DNA from: an uncultured Lachnospiraceae bacterium
Lineage (GTDB): Bacteria; Bacillota; Clostridia; Lachnospirales; Lachnospiraceae
NCBI GenBank assembly: GCA_900551115.1
Contig: URUY01000016.1
Span: forward strand, 1 to 64,000
Length of the DNA: 64,000 nt
Direction: 5' to 3'
Notes under the pieces: generated by a model
The model's input: the letters and a program-made list of their open reading frames with translations, nothing else
Told to the model about the DNA's origin: nothing
Databases searched by the model: none
In this document: positions 9,189 to 17,750 of the stretch, in pieces
Numbering within the stretch: the stretch's first letter is position 1
Layout of the letters: the number at the start of each line of letters is the position of its first letter
Program-made: the position numbers and the translations under genes

Positions 9189-10997
9189 TTATTCTGCCGT
9201 ATATAATACAAACTTATCATTTTCAAATATTTTTTCATATCCGTAACGCTCCATAAAATCTGACAGCAATATCATCTTTTTATCGACTTCCTCATATGGC
9301 AGGCTCTCTTCTTTTTTGGGCAAACCATCCTGTATCTGCGCAATCAGGCTTTCGCTTTCCCTCTCCAGTAATACCACCGGCGCCTTTTCTCCCTGCGCCA
9401 TCGCCTCTTCTGCCTTCCGCATATCTGTCTCCATTACCTCATAAGTGTAGGAAGGCAGATCCGGCCATGGACTGATGGCAAAGGGCATATCCAGATAATA
9501 GGACAGTGCCGGAATGTTCCCATATAAAATAATTTTCCTGTCACGTAACTGTTCTTCCTCCAAGCAGGTATACAGCTCCTCTAATACCGCCGCCCTGTCC
9601 GCAGAAGTATACATGCCTGAGAGAACAGGATTCCCTTTAACCGGCGTATGCAGGTCCTCACCGCCGTTACTTTCCGAAAAAACATATCCGAAGCCAAAGC
9701 CCACGCTCTGCACAAGCAGCATGGCAAGAATCATGCCCGCCATGCCCTTTACGGGAAACATGCTCAGCCTTATTTTTCCATGCAGGCAGGCAATTTCCCC
9801 GGGAAGCCGCTTTAAGCAGAGCCATAATGCATACAGTGCCACCGGTGCCGCAAAAAACAGGTTGTTGATACTGGAATACAAATGATTGTTGCTGCCTAAG
9901 GGCGTAATCACGATAACCAGCATGGACATACCGCACAAAAGCTTTATTCTTGCCTCGGTTTTTGAAAAAATTAAAACCACGCCGGTTATCATCATAAAGC
10001 TTAAGAGCATGACCGCCCACTGGAAAACCGACAGCTTGGTGCTGTATTTAAAATTGAACATATTCTGATTCATCAGCCAGTAAAAAACAGGAAGAATACA
10101 AAGCAGATAGCCTGCCTTCTTCAGCTTTTCCAATTTCCCCGGCAGCACCATGAAGCCCAAGATTCCCAAGGCTGCAAAGGGAAGCATTTTTCCCAGCCAA
10201 AGCAGATTCTGCCAAAAATTTTGAAGCTGCGATACCACCATGGAATAAATGGTATAATCCGTTGCATAGGAGGTCATGGCAAACAGCCGTTGTACGGCAT
10301 TTACATAATCAGCAAGACCGTACCGGATGCAAATCCACAAAAATACGCCGCCTGCTCCCAGCACATAACCCAATATGCAAAGACCGGTTTCCTTTAAAAC
10401 CTTCTTTACCGGCTTTTTCGTTATAAGGGCATAAACCCACACAGTCACAATAAATGCCATCTGCGCCAAATTGGGAAAACGCACAAAAACATTGATACCC
10501 AAAAAGATGCCTGCCACCGTAAAAAGCCATGGCTTTTCTTCTGTAAGCGCAAGATACAGGCAGCACATTCCCGCAAACAAGAGCAGATAGGTCAGATAAT
10601 TGTACAAAAGCGCTGTAGGACACCAGCAAAGACCTATTGCTATCACTTCGCCCAAAAACACAATGCCTGCCGGAAGCTTACCCTTTTTTACAAAAAAGAA
10701 ATACGCAGACACGGATAACACACTGACGGTCAGTCCCGTGTATACATTCATTCCCAGCATTGTATCCCCGAAGGGAAGCTTTGTTAAAAAACTGCCGGCA
10801 ACATTAGCCAGATAGGTCGAAAACATCCACATGGAATCCATCTGCTCTAAAAATCGGAAATTACCGTAATTGTAACCGGTATCCCACCATTCTACGCCAT
10901 AGCATATATGCCTCAAAGAATACAGAAACAGAATTAAGGGAAATACAAGGGCCGAAAAGATTCTGTATACCCTTTTCCATTTTCCGTCATTTATCAT
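9189..10997 (-). CDS. Polytopic membrane protein, GT-C glycosyltransferase-like
   Basis: 602 residues, about 12 predicted membrane spans, then a soluble C-terminal part of about 130 residues. The first outer loop contains WWDTGYNYGNF (about 36-46), an acidic, aromatic loop at the position where GT-C enzymes carry their catalytic acid. It lies 11 bases upstream of the second GT-C-like gene in the same direction, which suggests a two-gene unit for surface polysaccharide or protein glycosylation. Family assignment is weaker than for its partner; an O-antigen-polymerase-like role is an alternative. Confidence 0.65.
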   Translation of the reverse strand: MINDGKWKRVYRIFSALVFPLILFLYSLRHICYGVEWWDTGYNYGNFRFLEQMDSMWMFSTYLANVAGSFLTKLPFGDTMLGMNVYTGLTVSVLSVSAYFFFVKKGKLPAGIVFLGEVIAIGLCWCPTALLYNYLTYLLLFAGMCCLYLALTEEKPWLFTVAGIFLGINVFVRFPNLAQMAFIVTVWVYALITKKPVKKVLKETGLCILGYVLGAGGVFLWICIRYGLADYVNAVQRLFAMTSYATDYTIYSMVVSQLQNFWQNLLWLGKMLPFAALGILGFMVLPGKLEKLKKAGYLLCILPVFYWLMNQNMFNFKYSTKLSVFQWAVMLLSFMMITGVVLIFSKTEARIKLLCGMSMLVIVITPLGSNNHLYSSINNLFFAAPVALYALWLCLKRLPGEIACLHGKIRLSMFPVKGMAGMILAMLLVQSVGFGFGYVFSESNGGEDLHTPVKGNPVLSGMYTSADRAAVLEELYTCLEEEQLRDRKIILYGNIPALSYYLDMPFAISPWPDLPSYTYEVMETDMRKAEEAMAQGEKAPVVLLERESESLIAQIQDGLPKKEESLPYEEVDKKMILLSDFMERYGYEKIFENDKFVLYTAE

Positions 10998-11069
10998 ACC
11001 GATACCTCCAGTCAGGCGTAAATACGCCTACAGTAAAAGATTACCATGGACTGCAAAAATTGTGAAGTG

Positions 11070-11732
11070 CTACTTCATCCTGCTTTTCCCCTCAAGCAGT
11101 CCCGGCAGTTCAAAAAGCGTTGGTATACAGGCATAGAGCTTCTCCCGCAGTGCCTCGTCCGGCAAGGTCTGGTCCGGTATCATCACCACCTTAAGCCCTG
11201 CTGCCAGCGCAGAATTTACGCCGTTTGGAGAATCCTCCACTGCCAGACATTCCTCCGGCAATGCGTTAAGCTCCCGGCAAGCAGCCAGATATACATCCGG
11301 AGCCGGTTTGCCCTTTTCCACCTGAGAGGCGCTCACGATTTTTTCCAGATAACCGTCCAGTCCTACTTCCCGAAGCTGCTCTGCCGCCCGCTCCTTTGGC
11401 GTAGCGGTTGCAAGCGCCGTCCGATAGCCCTGTTCCAAAAGCCACTTAAGAGCCTGATTTGCACCGGGCTTTAACTCTATGCCCTCAGCATCCAGCAGCT
11501 CTTTCATCATTTTTCTGCGGCATTCCCGCACTGCCACATAATCAAAGCCCTCTCCGTACCATTCTTTTAACAGCGCCGGCGCATAGGGACGTCCCAAACT
11601 CCTTAGCTGCAGCGCCTGCTCCTCATTCATGGAATAACCGAATGCAGCAGCAGCCTTTCTCCAAAATATTTTAAAATATTTTTCCGTATCTATCAGTGTT
11701 CCGTCTAAATCAAAAATTATTGTCCTTATCAT
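11070..11732 (-). CDS. HAD-superfamily phosphatase, beta-phosphoglucomutase-like
   Basis: 220 residues. The N-terminal FDLDGTLIDT gives the nucleophile D8 and acid/base D10 of HAD subfamily I; an alpha-helical cap follows (about 16-85), then the Thr motif (ALATATPKE), the Lys region (VEKGKPAPDVY) and the acidic EDSPNGVNSA motif that binds Mg. This is the pattern of small sugar-phosphate phosphatases and beta-phosphoglucomutases. The substrate cannot be read from the sequence. It is transcribed divergently from the oxidoreductase operon, sharing a 179-base intergenic region. Confidence 0.88.
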   Translation of the reverse strand: MIRTIIFDLDGTLIDTEKYFKIFWRKAAAAFGYSMNEEQALQLRSLGRPYAPALLKEWYGEGFDYVAVRECRRKMMKELLDAEGIELKPGANQALKWLLEQGYRTALATATPKERAAEQLREVGLDGYLEKIVSASQVEKGKPAPDVYLAACRELNALPEECLAVEDSPNGVNSALAAGLKVVMIPDQTLPDEALREKLYACIPTLFELPGLLEGKSRMK

Positions 11733-11828
11733 TTTGCTCCTATCTGTGTGCCTTGTATACCTGCCACCGCAAAAACAGCATTACTTATAATTTAATACAC
11801 TTTCTCCATACAAACAACCTCTCCTTAA

Positions 11829-11863
11829 AATATTTCGTACAATCCGCAGAATATTTCATACAA
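11829..11863 (+). promoter_or_regulatory. Tandem direct repeat upstream of the oxidoreductase operon
   Basis: AATATTTCGTACAA (11829-11842) and AATATTTCATACAA (11850-11863) differ at one base and are spaced 21 bases apart, two helical turns. A TACTAT -10-like element follows at 11873-11878, so the repeats sit over the -35 region. They look like a double operator or activator site for the plus-strand operon; the regulator is unknown. Confidence 0.5.
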
Positions 11864-11911
11864 AAATTACCATACTATATAAGACAGTCATACAATGCAA
11901 GGAGGTACTAT

Positions 11912-12991
11912 ATGCCCAATATCCTGCCGGTTACAAATGAAAACGGTTATTTTGAAATGCGTTTGGAGAGCATTGGCGGATTAGGCGCCAACCTCTGCGG
12001 AAAAATGTTAGGTGAGCTGGGCGTTCTGAACCTTTCTCTGAATGCCTCCAGCTTTTCCGGCTACGGCTCTGAAAAACGGGGCTCACCGGTAAAAGCATAC
12101 ATTCGTTTTTGTGATGCAAAACAGCCAATCCGCATCAACAGTCCCGTAGTTACTCCACATATTCTCTGTATTTTTCATGAGGGTCTTTTAGGAAAACTGC
12201 CTGTATTGGACGGTGTAAACACCGATACGAAAATTATCTTGAATACACCTCTTTCTCCCGAAGAAGCCTGTGCGAAATGGGACGTGGGAGAGGGCGCGCT
12301 CTACTGTCTGGATGCTCTGAAAATTGCCATGGAATGCCAGTCCCGCATCAATATGGTGCTGCTTGGCGCCATTGCAAAGGCTTCCGGTTTTATACCCCTC
12401 TCTGCGGTGGAACAAATCTGCCGGGATACCATCGGACAAAAATATCCTGCTCTTATTGCTTCCAATTTACAGGGCTTGCGGCAGGGCTATAACCTTCTTT
12501 CAAAAGTATACCGCCCCTCACACCGTACCCGTAACCCTGAAAAAAACTCCTATCTGTGGGGATGGGATAATGCCCCCATCGGAGGCGTCAATCCTCGCTT
12601 CGGCAGTACAGTTTCCAACGACCTTTCTCCTTCAAGAGAAGGCTATATTCCTCTGTTTCTGCAGGAAAAGTGTATTAATTGCGGTCTGTGCGATTCTACC
12701 TGCCCCGATATGGTGTTCCAGTTTACAGAAGGCATTTACAAGGGTAAGCCCGGCATGGTCAATACCGGTCTGGATTACCGTCACTGCAAGGGCTGTCTGC
12801 GCTGTGTGGACGTCTGCCCCACAGGCGCTCTCGTCAAGGCCCTGGAAAAGGACTATCCCGAAAAGACCCGGTCCGTAAAAAACAAAGAGCTTTTACCTGA
12901 TTCCATTACTTACGAAGAAACAGGCCCAAATTCCTATATAACCGGGGATTCCTATCTGGATGAAAAACGTGTGGACGGAGGTGTTGTGTAA
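11912..12991 (+). CDS. 2-oxoacid:ferredoxin oxidoreductase, fused gamma and delta subunits
   Basis: 359 residues from the ATG at 11912, chosen because AAGGAGGT lies 7 bases upstream; the frame is open further 5' but without such a site. Residues about 10-185 are the gamma domain (IGGLGANLCGKML, nucleotide/CoA-type Rossmann start; GYGSEKRGSPV). The C-terminal part has two 4Fe-4S motifs, CINCGLCDSTCP and CKGCLRCVDVCP, the delta ferredoxin. It passes electrons from the thiamine centre of its partner to ferredoxin. Its stop overlaps the next start (TAATG), implying coupled translation with the alpha/beta fusion. Substrate (pyruvate, branched-chain or aryl ketoacid) is not settled. Confidence 0.9.
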   Translation: MPNILPVTNENGYFEMRLESIGGLGANLCGKMLGELGVLNLSLNASSFSGYGSEKRGSPVKAYIRFCDAKQPIRINSPVVTPHILCIFHEGLLGKLPVLDGVNTDTKIILNTPLSPEEACAKWDVGEGALYCLDALKIAMECQSRINMVLLGAIAKASGFIPLSAVEQICRDTIGQKYPALIASNLQGLRQGYNLLSKVYRPSHRTRNPEKNSYLWGWDNAPIGGVNPRFGSTVSNDLSPSREGYIPLFLQEKCINCGLCDSTCPDMVFQFTEGIYKGKPGMVNTGLDYRHCKGCLRCVDVCPTGALVKALEKDYPEKTRSVKNKELLPDSITYEETGPNSYITGDSYLDEKRVDGGVV

Positions 12992-15219
12992 TGGAAGAAC
13001 AGAAAATTCTGTACGAAAGCGGAAATGAACTGGCTGCCTACGCCGCCAAACAGATAAACTATCACATTATGGGCTATTATCCTATTACCCCTTCTACGCA
13101 GATTGCTGAAAATCTGGACCTTTTCGGCGCGCGGGGCGAACATGATATCCTGCTGATTGCCGCAGAAGGAGAACACAGCGCCGCCGGTATCTGCTACGGT
13201 GCTTCCACAGGAGGCGGCAGGGTGTTTAATGCCACCAGCGCAAACGGCCTTTTATATGCCATAGAACAGTTTCCCGTCCAGTCCGGCACCCGCTTTCCCA
13301 TGGTAATGAACGTTGCCTGCCGTACCGTATCGGGACCGCTTTGTATCAAAGGTGACCACAGCGACATCATGTATATGCTCAATACCGGGTGGATTATCCT
13401 GTTTGCAGACGAGCCGCAGGCTGTTTACGACATGAACCTGCTTGGCTTAAAGCTGGCAGAAGCCGTGAACCTGCCTGTTGCCATAGCCTTTGACGGTTTT
13501 TATACCAGCCACCAGAAACGCAGATGTCAGGTTTTTTCAGATAATGAGGTAATCCGCTCCTATATCGGAGAGAAAAAAAACCATACAGACCTTCTGGACC
13601 TTGCACACCCTGTCACAGTGGGCTCCTATATGAACGAACCGGACGTGACAAACAATAAATATCAGCTCCACCTTGCCATGGAGGATGCCCAAAGAAGTCT
13701 TCCCGGTCTGTTTGCGGAATATGCCGCCCTTTCCGGCAGAACCTATTCCTTTTGCAAAGGTTACCGCCATGAGGATGCCGATATACTTCTCTTTCTTTTA
13801 GGCTCTGCCTTTCATACCGCTATGGAAGCCGTGGATATCCTGCGAAAGGAAGGGATTGCAGCAGGCGTTGTCACCTTAAACGTTCTGCGCCCCTTCCCCG
13901 GAAGGGAGCTGGCGGCGCTTTGTCAAAAGGCCTCTGTTATTGTGGCCTGTGACAGACAGGACAGCTACGGCGCCGGCGGCGGCAATATGTCTTTGGAGCT
14001 AAAGGCCTGTTTGCAGCAGGAGGGCTGCGGGGCATCGGTAATCACCCGCATTTACGGACTTGGCGGTCAGGACTTTTTTGTGGAGGACGCTGTCAGTCTG
14101 CTGAAAGAAGGACTGGCTGAAAAGGCTGTCCCCTTTGGCTATTACGGCATCGTACAGGGAACGGAAGGAAAAAAACAGCCGGTTTACTTCAACCCCTTGT
14201 CTGCGGAAGATACCCTTAAAAACATTACCTCCTGTACCTATGACGAAAGCAGGAAATGTATGCAGGTACAGGGCGGTCTTTTACGGAATGCCACCGCCAT
14301 GCCTTACCGGCTTGCTCCCGGTCACGGCGCCTGTCCCGGCTGCGGCATCCCGGTCAATGTCAACCTGCTGCTTAAGGGAATTGAAGGCAATGTGGTTTTA
14401 CTTTTCCAGACCGGCTGCGGTATGGTAGTCACTACCTCCTATCCCAAGACCTCCTTTAAGATACCCTATCTCCACAACCTGTTTCAAAACGGCGCCGCTA
14501 CCTTGAGCGGTCTTTGCGAGATGTTCCATCAACGGCAGAAACGGGGAGAATATCCCGAAGGAGATATTACCTTTGTTATGGTAAGCGGTGACGGCGGCAT
14601 GGATATCGGTATGGGCTCCGCCCTCGGTACAGCCCTTAGAAACCACGGCCTCATTATCTTTGAATATGATAACGGCGGTTATATGAATACCGGCTACCAG
14701 CTTTCCTACTCCACCCCCATGGGTGCTAAAAGCGCCACCTCCCATGTAGGCAGCACCCGGTACGGCAAGACCTTTTTCCACAAGGACACCCCGGAAATCA
14801 TGGCAGCCACACACATTCCCTATGTAGCTACGGCGGCTGAATCCAATCCTTCCGACTTTATTAAAAAGGCGGCAAAGGCGGCTGCTTACGCCAGACAGTT
14901 TGGTACAGCCTACATGAAAGCACTGTCGGCCTGTCCCTTGAACTGGAATGACAGACCGGATACAGAAAGACGTGTCATCTCTGCCGCTGTAGACTGCTGC
15001 TATTTTCCGCTTTACGAAGTGGAAAACGGCATCACCTCCTTAAGCTACAATCCGGAAATAACCGGCAAAAAGCTTCCCGTCACCGACTGGCTTGCCATGA
15101 TGGGACGAACAAAACATCTGACCAATGAAAAATACCGGGATATCACAGAAAAGATACAGACCGAAATTGACCGTCGTTTTGAACGGTTAAAAGCAAAATC
15201 AGAGCATCCGCTATTATAA
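12991..15219 (+). CDS. 2-oxoacid:ferredoxin oxidoreductase, fused alpha and beta subunits
   Basis: 742 residues. The first half (about 1-380) is the alpha subunit with YPITPSTQIAE near the N-terminus and GAGGGNMSLE late in the domain; the second half (from about 425) is the beta subunit with GHGACPGCGIPV, TGCGMV and the thiamine diphosphate/Mg motif GDGGMDIGMGSAL. With the preceding gamma/delta protein it makes a complete oxidoreductase in two polypeptides. The enzyme decarboxylates a 2-oxoacid to acyl-CoA, reducing ferredoxin, or runs in reverse. Four canonical subunits folded into two fusions is uncommon; the more usual fusion is a single polypeptide PFOR. Superoxide reductase and rubrerythrin genes follow directly. 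Confidence 0.92.
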   Translation: MEEQKILYESGNELAAYAAKQINYHIMGYYPITPSTQIAENLDLFGARGEHDILLIAAEGEHSAAGICYGASTGGGRVFNATSANGLLYAIEQFPVQSGTRFPMVMNVACRTVSGPLCIKGDHSDIMYMLNTGWIILFADEPQAVYDMNLLGLKLAEAVNLPVAIAFDGFYTSHQKRRCQVFSDNEVIRSYIGEKKNHTDLLDLAHPVTVGSYMNEPDVTNNKYQLHLAMEDAQRSLPGLFAEYAALSGRTYSFCKGYRHEDADILLFLLGSAFHTAMEAVDILRKEGIAAGVVTLNVLRPFPGRELAALCQKASVIVACDRQDSYGAGGGNMSLELKACLQQEGCGASVITRIYGLGGQDFFVEDAVSLLKEGLAEKAVPFGYYGIVQGTEGKKQPVYFNPLSAEDTLKNITSCTYDESRKCMQVQGGLLRNATAMPYRLAPGHGACPGCGIPVNVNLLLKGIEGNVVLLFQTGCGMVVTTSYPKTSFKIPYLHNLFQNGAATLSGLCEMFHQRQKRGEYPEGDITFVMVSGDGGMDIGMGSALGTALRNHGLIIFEYDNGGYMNTGYQLSYSTPMGAKSATSHVGSTRYGKTFFHKDTPEIMAATHIPYVATAAESNPSDFIKKAAKAAAYARQFGTAYMKALSACPLNWNDRPDTERRVISAAVDCCYFPLYEVENGITSLSYNPEITGKKLPVTDWLAMMGRTKHLTNEKYRDITEKIQTEIDRRFERLKAKSEHPLL

Positions 15220-15235
15220 TGAAAGAGGTAGACAC

Positions 15236-15625
15236 ATGGGTTGTCCAATATTTTTTGAATGTAAGGATAAAAACGGAATTTTAGGACTGATTACAGGTTC
15301 CAAAGAAAAGCTGTCAGAATGCATCGGCAGCAAGTTTGAAGAGCTGGATGCCGCCAAAGCAGAAGGCGCTTTAGAAAAACATCTTCCGCAGGCAAAGGTA
15401 AACTCCAATCTGGTTACCGTAACCGTGGGCAGTGTTGCTCATCCGATGACGGAAGAACACGGTATCGACTGGATTTATCTGGAAACCAGTCAGGGCAGTC
15501 AGCTAAAAAAGCTGAAACCGGGCAGTGAGCCCCAAGCACAATTTGCCCTTGCACCGGACGACAAACCGATAGCTGCATATGCATACTGTAATCTGCACGG
15601 CTTTTGGAAAACAGAAATTTCATAA
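15236..15625 (+). CDS. Superoxide reductase (desulfoferrodoxin-like, N-terminal iron site degenerate)
   Basis: 129 residues, with AAAGAGG before the ATG. The catalytic domain has the EKH motif (EKHLP), HPM followed by EEHGIDWI, and CNLHG near the C-terminus, which supply the His4-Cys iron site that reduces superoxide to peroxide without making oxygen. The N-terminal 45 residues keep the length of the desulforedoxin domain but not its four-Cys pattern (only C3, C9 and one later Cys), so the second iron centre is probably lost, as in class III enzymes. It starts 17 bases after the oxidoreductase gene and is followed by rubrerythrin. Confidence 0.9.
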   Translation: MGCPIFFECKDKNGILGLITGSKEKLSECIGSKFEELDAAKAEGALEKHLPQAKVNSNLVTVTVGSVAHPMTEEHGIDWIYLETSQGSQLKKLKPGSEPQAQFALAPDDKPIAAYAYCNLHGFWKTEIS

Positions 15626-15639
15626 AAAGGAGACGAAAC

Positions 15640-16251
15640 ATGGCAGTAGATTTTAAAAACAGTGAAACAAAGGATAATCTGATGCGTGCATTTGCGGGAG
15701 AAAGCCAGGCCAGGAACCGCTATACCATTGCTGCATCACAGGCAAAGAAACAGGAGCTGCACGTGATTGAGGCAGTCTTTACCTTTACCGCTGAGCAGGA
15801 AAAGGAACATGCTTCCATTTTCTACAATCATTTAAGCAGTCTGGGCGGTGAAAGCATCCATATCGATGGTTCTTATCCTGTCGACATTCATCAGGATGTG
15901 GTACAGCTTCTGCGTTTTGCACAGCACAACGAGTATGAAGAGCATGACGATGTGTATATGGCTTTTGGCAAAAAAGCGGCAGAGGAAGGCTTTTTGAATG
16001 TGGCAGCTTCCTTTAACATGATTGCTTCGATTGAAAAAACACACGGAGACCGTTTCGGCCTCTTTGCCGACCTGTTAGAACAGAATAAGCTTTTTATATC
16101 TGACGTGGAGACAGCCTGGATGTGCTTAGAATGCGGCAATATCTACCGCGGCACCTCCGTACCGGAGGTCTGCCCCGTCTGCCACCACAGTAAGGGGTAT
16201 TATGTGCGGCTTGAGCTGGCGCCCTATACCGGCAGCAAACCAAGTGTCTGA
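15640..16251 (+). CDS. rbr: Rubrerythrin
   Basis: 203 residues from the ATG at 15640, which has AAGGAGA at a proper distance; the open frame begins earlier inside the superoxide reductase gene but lacks a site. The ferritin-like four-helix domain shows the di-iron ligands in AGESQARNRY, EQEKEHA and a later E..H pair (IEKTHGDRF). The C-terminal rubredoxin domain has CLECGNIY and CPVCHHSKGY. It reduces hydrogen peroxide to water, so it takes over the product of superoxide reductase upstream. The position behind an oxygen-sensitive 2-oxoacid oxidoreductase suggests protection of that enzyme. Confidence 0.95.
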   Translation: MAVDFKNSETKDNLMRAFAGESQARNRYTIAASQAKKQELHVIEAVFTFTAEQEKEHASIFYNHLSSLGGESIHIDGSYPVDIHQDVVQLLRFAQHNEYEEHDDVYMAFGKKAAEEGFLNVAASFNMIASIEKTHGDRFGLFADLLEQNKLFISDVETAWMCLECGNIYRGTSVPEVCPVCHHSKGYYVRLELAPYTGSKPSV

Positions 16252-16311
16252 CACCGGCTGCGCCACACACCTGACCGGCGGCTTAACTTACAATATAAAC
16301 CTTTATTACCG

Positions 16312-16345
16312 GCCAGCGCCTAAAAACGCTGGCTCTTGCTTTATT
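16312..16345 (+). terminator. Terminator of the oxidoreductase operon
   Basis: GCCAGCG (16312-16318) pairs with CGCTGGC (16327-16333), 7 bp with an 8-base loop, followed by TCTTGCTTTATTT. It sits 60 bases after the rubrerythrin stop. Confidence 0.75.
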
Positions 16346-16358
16346 TAAAGCTACTTCC

Positions 16359-16387
16359 TTGACAGTGGTTCGGTCAACCGATATAAT
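16359..16387 (+). promoter_or_regulatory. Consensus promoter with internal dyad for the XRE/DUF6036 pair
   Basis: TTGACA (16359-16364), exactly 17 bases, then TATAAT (16382-16387): a perfect sigma-A promoter. TTGAC (16359-16363) and GTCAA (16373-16377) form a dyad, and GGTT/AACC (16367-16370, 16376-16379) a nested one, both across the spacer. This is where an autorepressing antitoxin would bind; the XRE gene begins 19 bases after the -10. Confidence 0.75.
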
Positions 16388-16405
16388 ATTGCTGAGGTGA
16401 TACTT

Positions 16406-16993
16406 ATGTATTTGAATGATTTACTAACACACAAAAAAATATCCCGCTACCGTTTAGCCAAGGACAGTGGTGTAGCACAGACCACCGTTATAGATATTTG
16501 TTCCGGCAAGGCGCGTATCGAAAAATGCTCGGCTGAAACCTTGTATAAGATTTCAAAAGTACTCGGCGTTTCTATGGAAAGCCTTATTGAAGCAGAAATG
16601 ACAGCAAAGAATTCTGTGCCTCACCGAAGCTCCTTTGAAGTATTTAAAAGTAATGTCTGCCACTTTGTGAAAACAAAAGGTGATATCGATTTTATTATAG
16701 ATACCCTTGAAGATGATGAAGTACGCAGTTTGTATAAACGCAAATGGTATCCCGAAGCATTTTATCTTCTTGCAATGGTAGACTATCTGTCCCGCGAAAA
16801 TAACATTCCGTTGTGTACTAATTACAGTGATATTCGCAGTCAGCGTTTACAGGAAACTATATATCCGGCAAGTGCGGTTCTTTCTGATGCAGCTATGAAT
16901 ACAGATAAACACAAAGCAGAATGTCTGCAAAATGCAATCCCTGAATTCATGCGCTTTAATATCATAGAAAGCGAGGTGCGAAATGTCTGCTGA
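16406..16993 (+). CDS. XRE-family HTH protein, putative antitoxin
   Basis: 195 residues from ATG 16406, with GAGG 6-8 bases upstream (a GTG at 16397 is the alternative, but it overlaps that site). Residues about 5-65 are a Cro/CI-type helix-turn-helix (RLAKDSGVAQTTVIDICSG). The remaining 125 residues have no recognised motif and contain a cluster of charged residues (TLEDDEVRSLYKRKWY). Its end overlaps the start of the nucleotidyltransferase by 11 bases, so the two are co-translated. The promoter carries a dyad over its spacer. DNA-binding partner first, nucleotidyltransferase second, is the order of several toxin-antitoxin families; the role as antitoxin is inference. Confidence 0.75.
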   Translation: MYLNDLLTHKKISRYRLAKDSGVAQTTVIDICSGKARIEKCSAETLYKISKVLGVSMESLIEAEMTAKNSVPHRSSFEVFKSNVCHFVKTKGDIDFIIDTLEDDEVRSLYKRKWYPEAFYLLAMVDYLSRENNIPLCTNYSDIRSQRLQETIYPASAVLSDAAMNTDKHKAECLQNAIPEFMRFNIIESEVRNVC

Positions 16994-17708
16994 TATTGTC
17001 TTTACGAAAGACAACCTGGATAGTTGTTTACGGGCTCTTGGTAAAGAGTTTCACCGCTTAAACGGCAAAAGAGTTCCTGCCGAAATTATTTTGATTGGAG
17101 GAGCCGCCGTTCTTATAAACTATGGTTTTCGCGATATGACCTATGATATTGATGCTGTTATTCAGGCAACTTCTGCGATGAAAGATGCCATCAACACAGT
17201 GGGAGATTCTCTTGGGCTCCCTAACGGATGGATGAATTCTGATTTTATAAAAACAAAATCTTATTCTCCAAAGCTATCTCAATGTTCTGTTTACTATAAG
17301 ACTTTCTCGAATGTTTTGACTGTAAGAACTGTTTCCGGCGAATATCTGGTTGCAATGAAGCTGATGTCCCAAAAACAGTACAAAAATGATATATCAGACA
17401 TTATCAGTATTCTTTGGGAACAGCAGCAACGAGGAAAACCGATTACTATATCTGATATTGACAGAGCTGTTACAGAATTATATGATGGCTGGCAAAATAT
17501 GCCGGACGAATCGCAGCAACTGATTAAAAGCATCTTAAAAAGCAATAATACTGAAAAACTGTATCAGCAATATCGCAGTGAAGAGATAGCCAATAGAGAA
17601 GCCCTATTGGTTTTTGAGAAAGACTATCCCGACATTACAAAAGAAGATAACCTGAAAGACATTATCGCAAATTTAAAGGCCAGAAAACTTAAAGAACATG
17701 AACATTAA
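16983..17708 (+). CDS. DUF6036-type nucleotidyltransferase, putative toxin
   Basis: 241 residues. The N-terminal half has the minimal nucleotidyltransferase signature: IGGAAVLINYGF (about 36-47), then the acidic pair in TYDIDAVI (about 51-58), and a later conserved Lys region (YLVAMKLMSQ). This is the fold of MNT, AbiEii and DUF6036 proteins, which transfer NMP or pyrophosphate-activated nucleotides to tRNA, protein or small molecules. Translation is coupled to the upstream XRE gene. In family terms this suits a type II or IV toxin-antitoxin or phage-defence pair, though a DUF6036 enzyme with another target is possible. A terminator follows within 5 bases of the stop. Confidence 0.75.
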   Translation: MSADIVFTKDNLDSCLRALGKEFHRLNGKRVPAEIILIGGAAVLINYGFRDMTYDIDAVIQATSAMKDAINTVGDSLGLPNGWMNSDFIKTKSYSPKLSQCSVYYKTFSNVLTVRTVSGEYLVAMKLMSQKQYKNDISDIISILWEQQQRGKPITISDIDRAVTELYDGWQNMPDESQQLIKSILKSNNTEKLYQQYRSEEIANREALLVFEKDYPDITKEDNLKDIIANLKARKLKEHEH

Positions 17709-17712
17709 AAAA

Positions 17713-17750
17713 GCCTGCAGGTATTAAAATACTTTGCAGGCCTTTTCTGT
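17713..17750. terminator. Bidirectional terminator between DUF6036 and yibE/F genes
   Basis: GCCTGCA (17713-17719) pairs with TGCAGGC (17735-17741), with an inner GTATT/AATAC stem. A run of A precedes it and CTTTT follows, so it works for both convergent transcripts. Both flanking stops are within 10 bases. Confidence 0.85.

Noticed and set aside
11696..11911. 5' extension of the gamma/delta oxidoreductase frame
   Set aside because: Its codons do not resemble the protein family, and the promoter-like sequences and AAGGAGGT before 11912 place the start there.
12324..12878. 184-residue plus-strand frame inside the oxidoreductase gene
   Set aside because: Different frame from the real gamma/delta gene, Pro/Ala/Ser-rich shadow composition.
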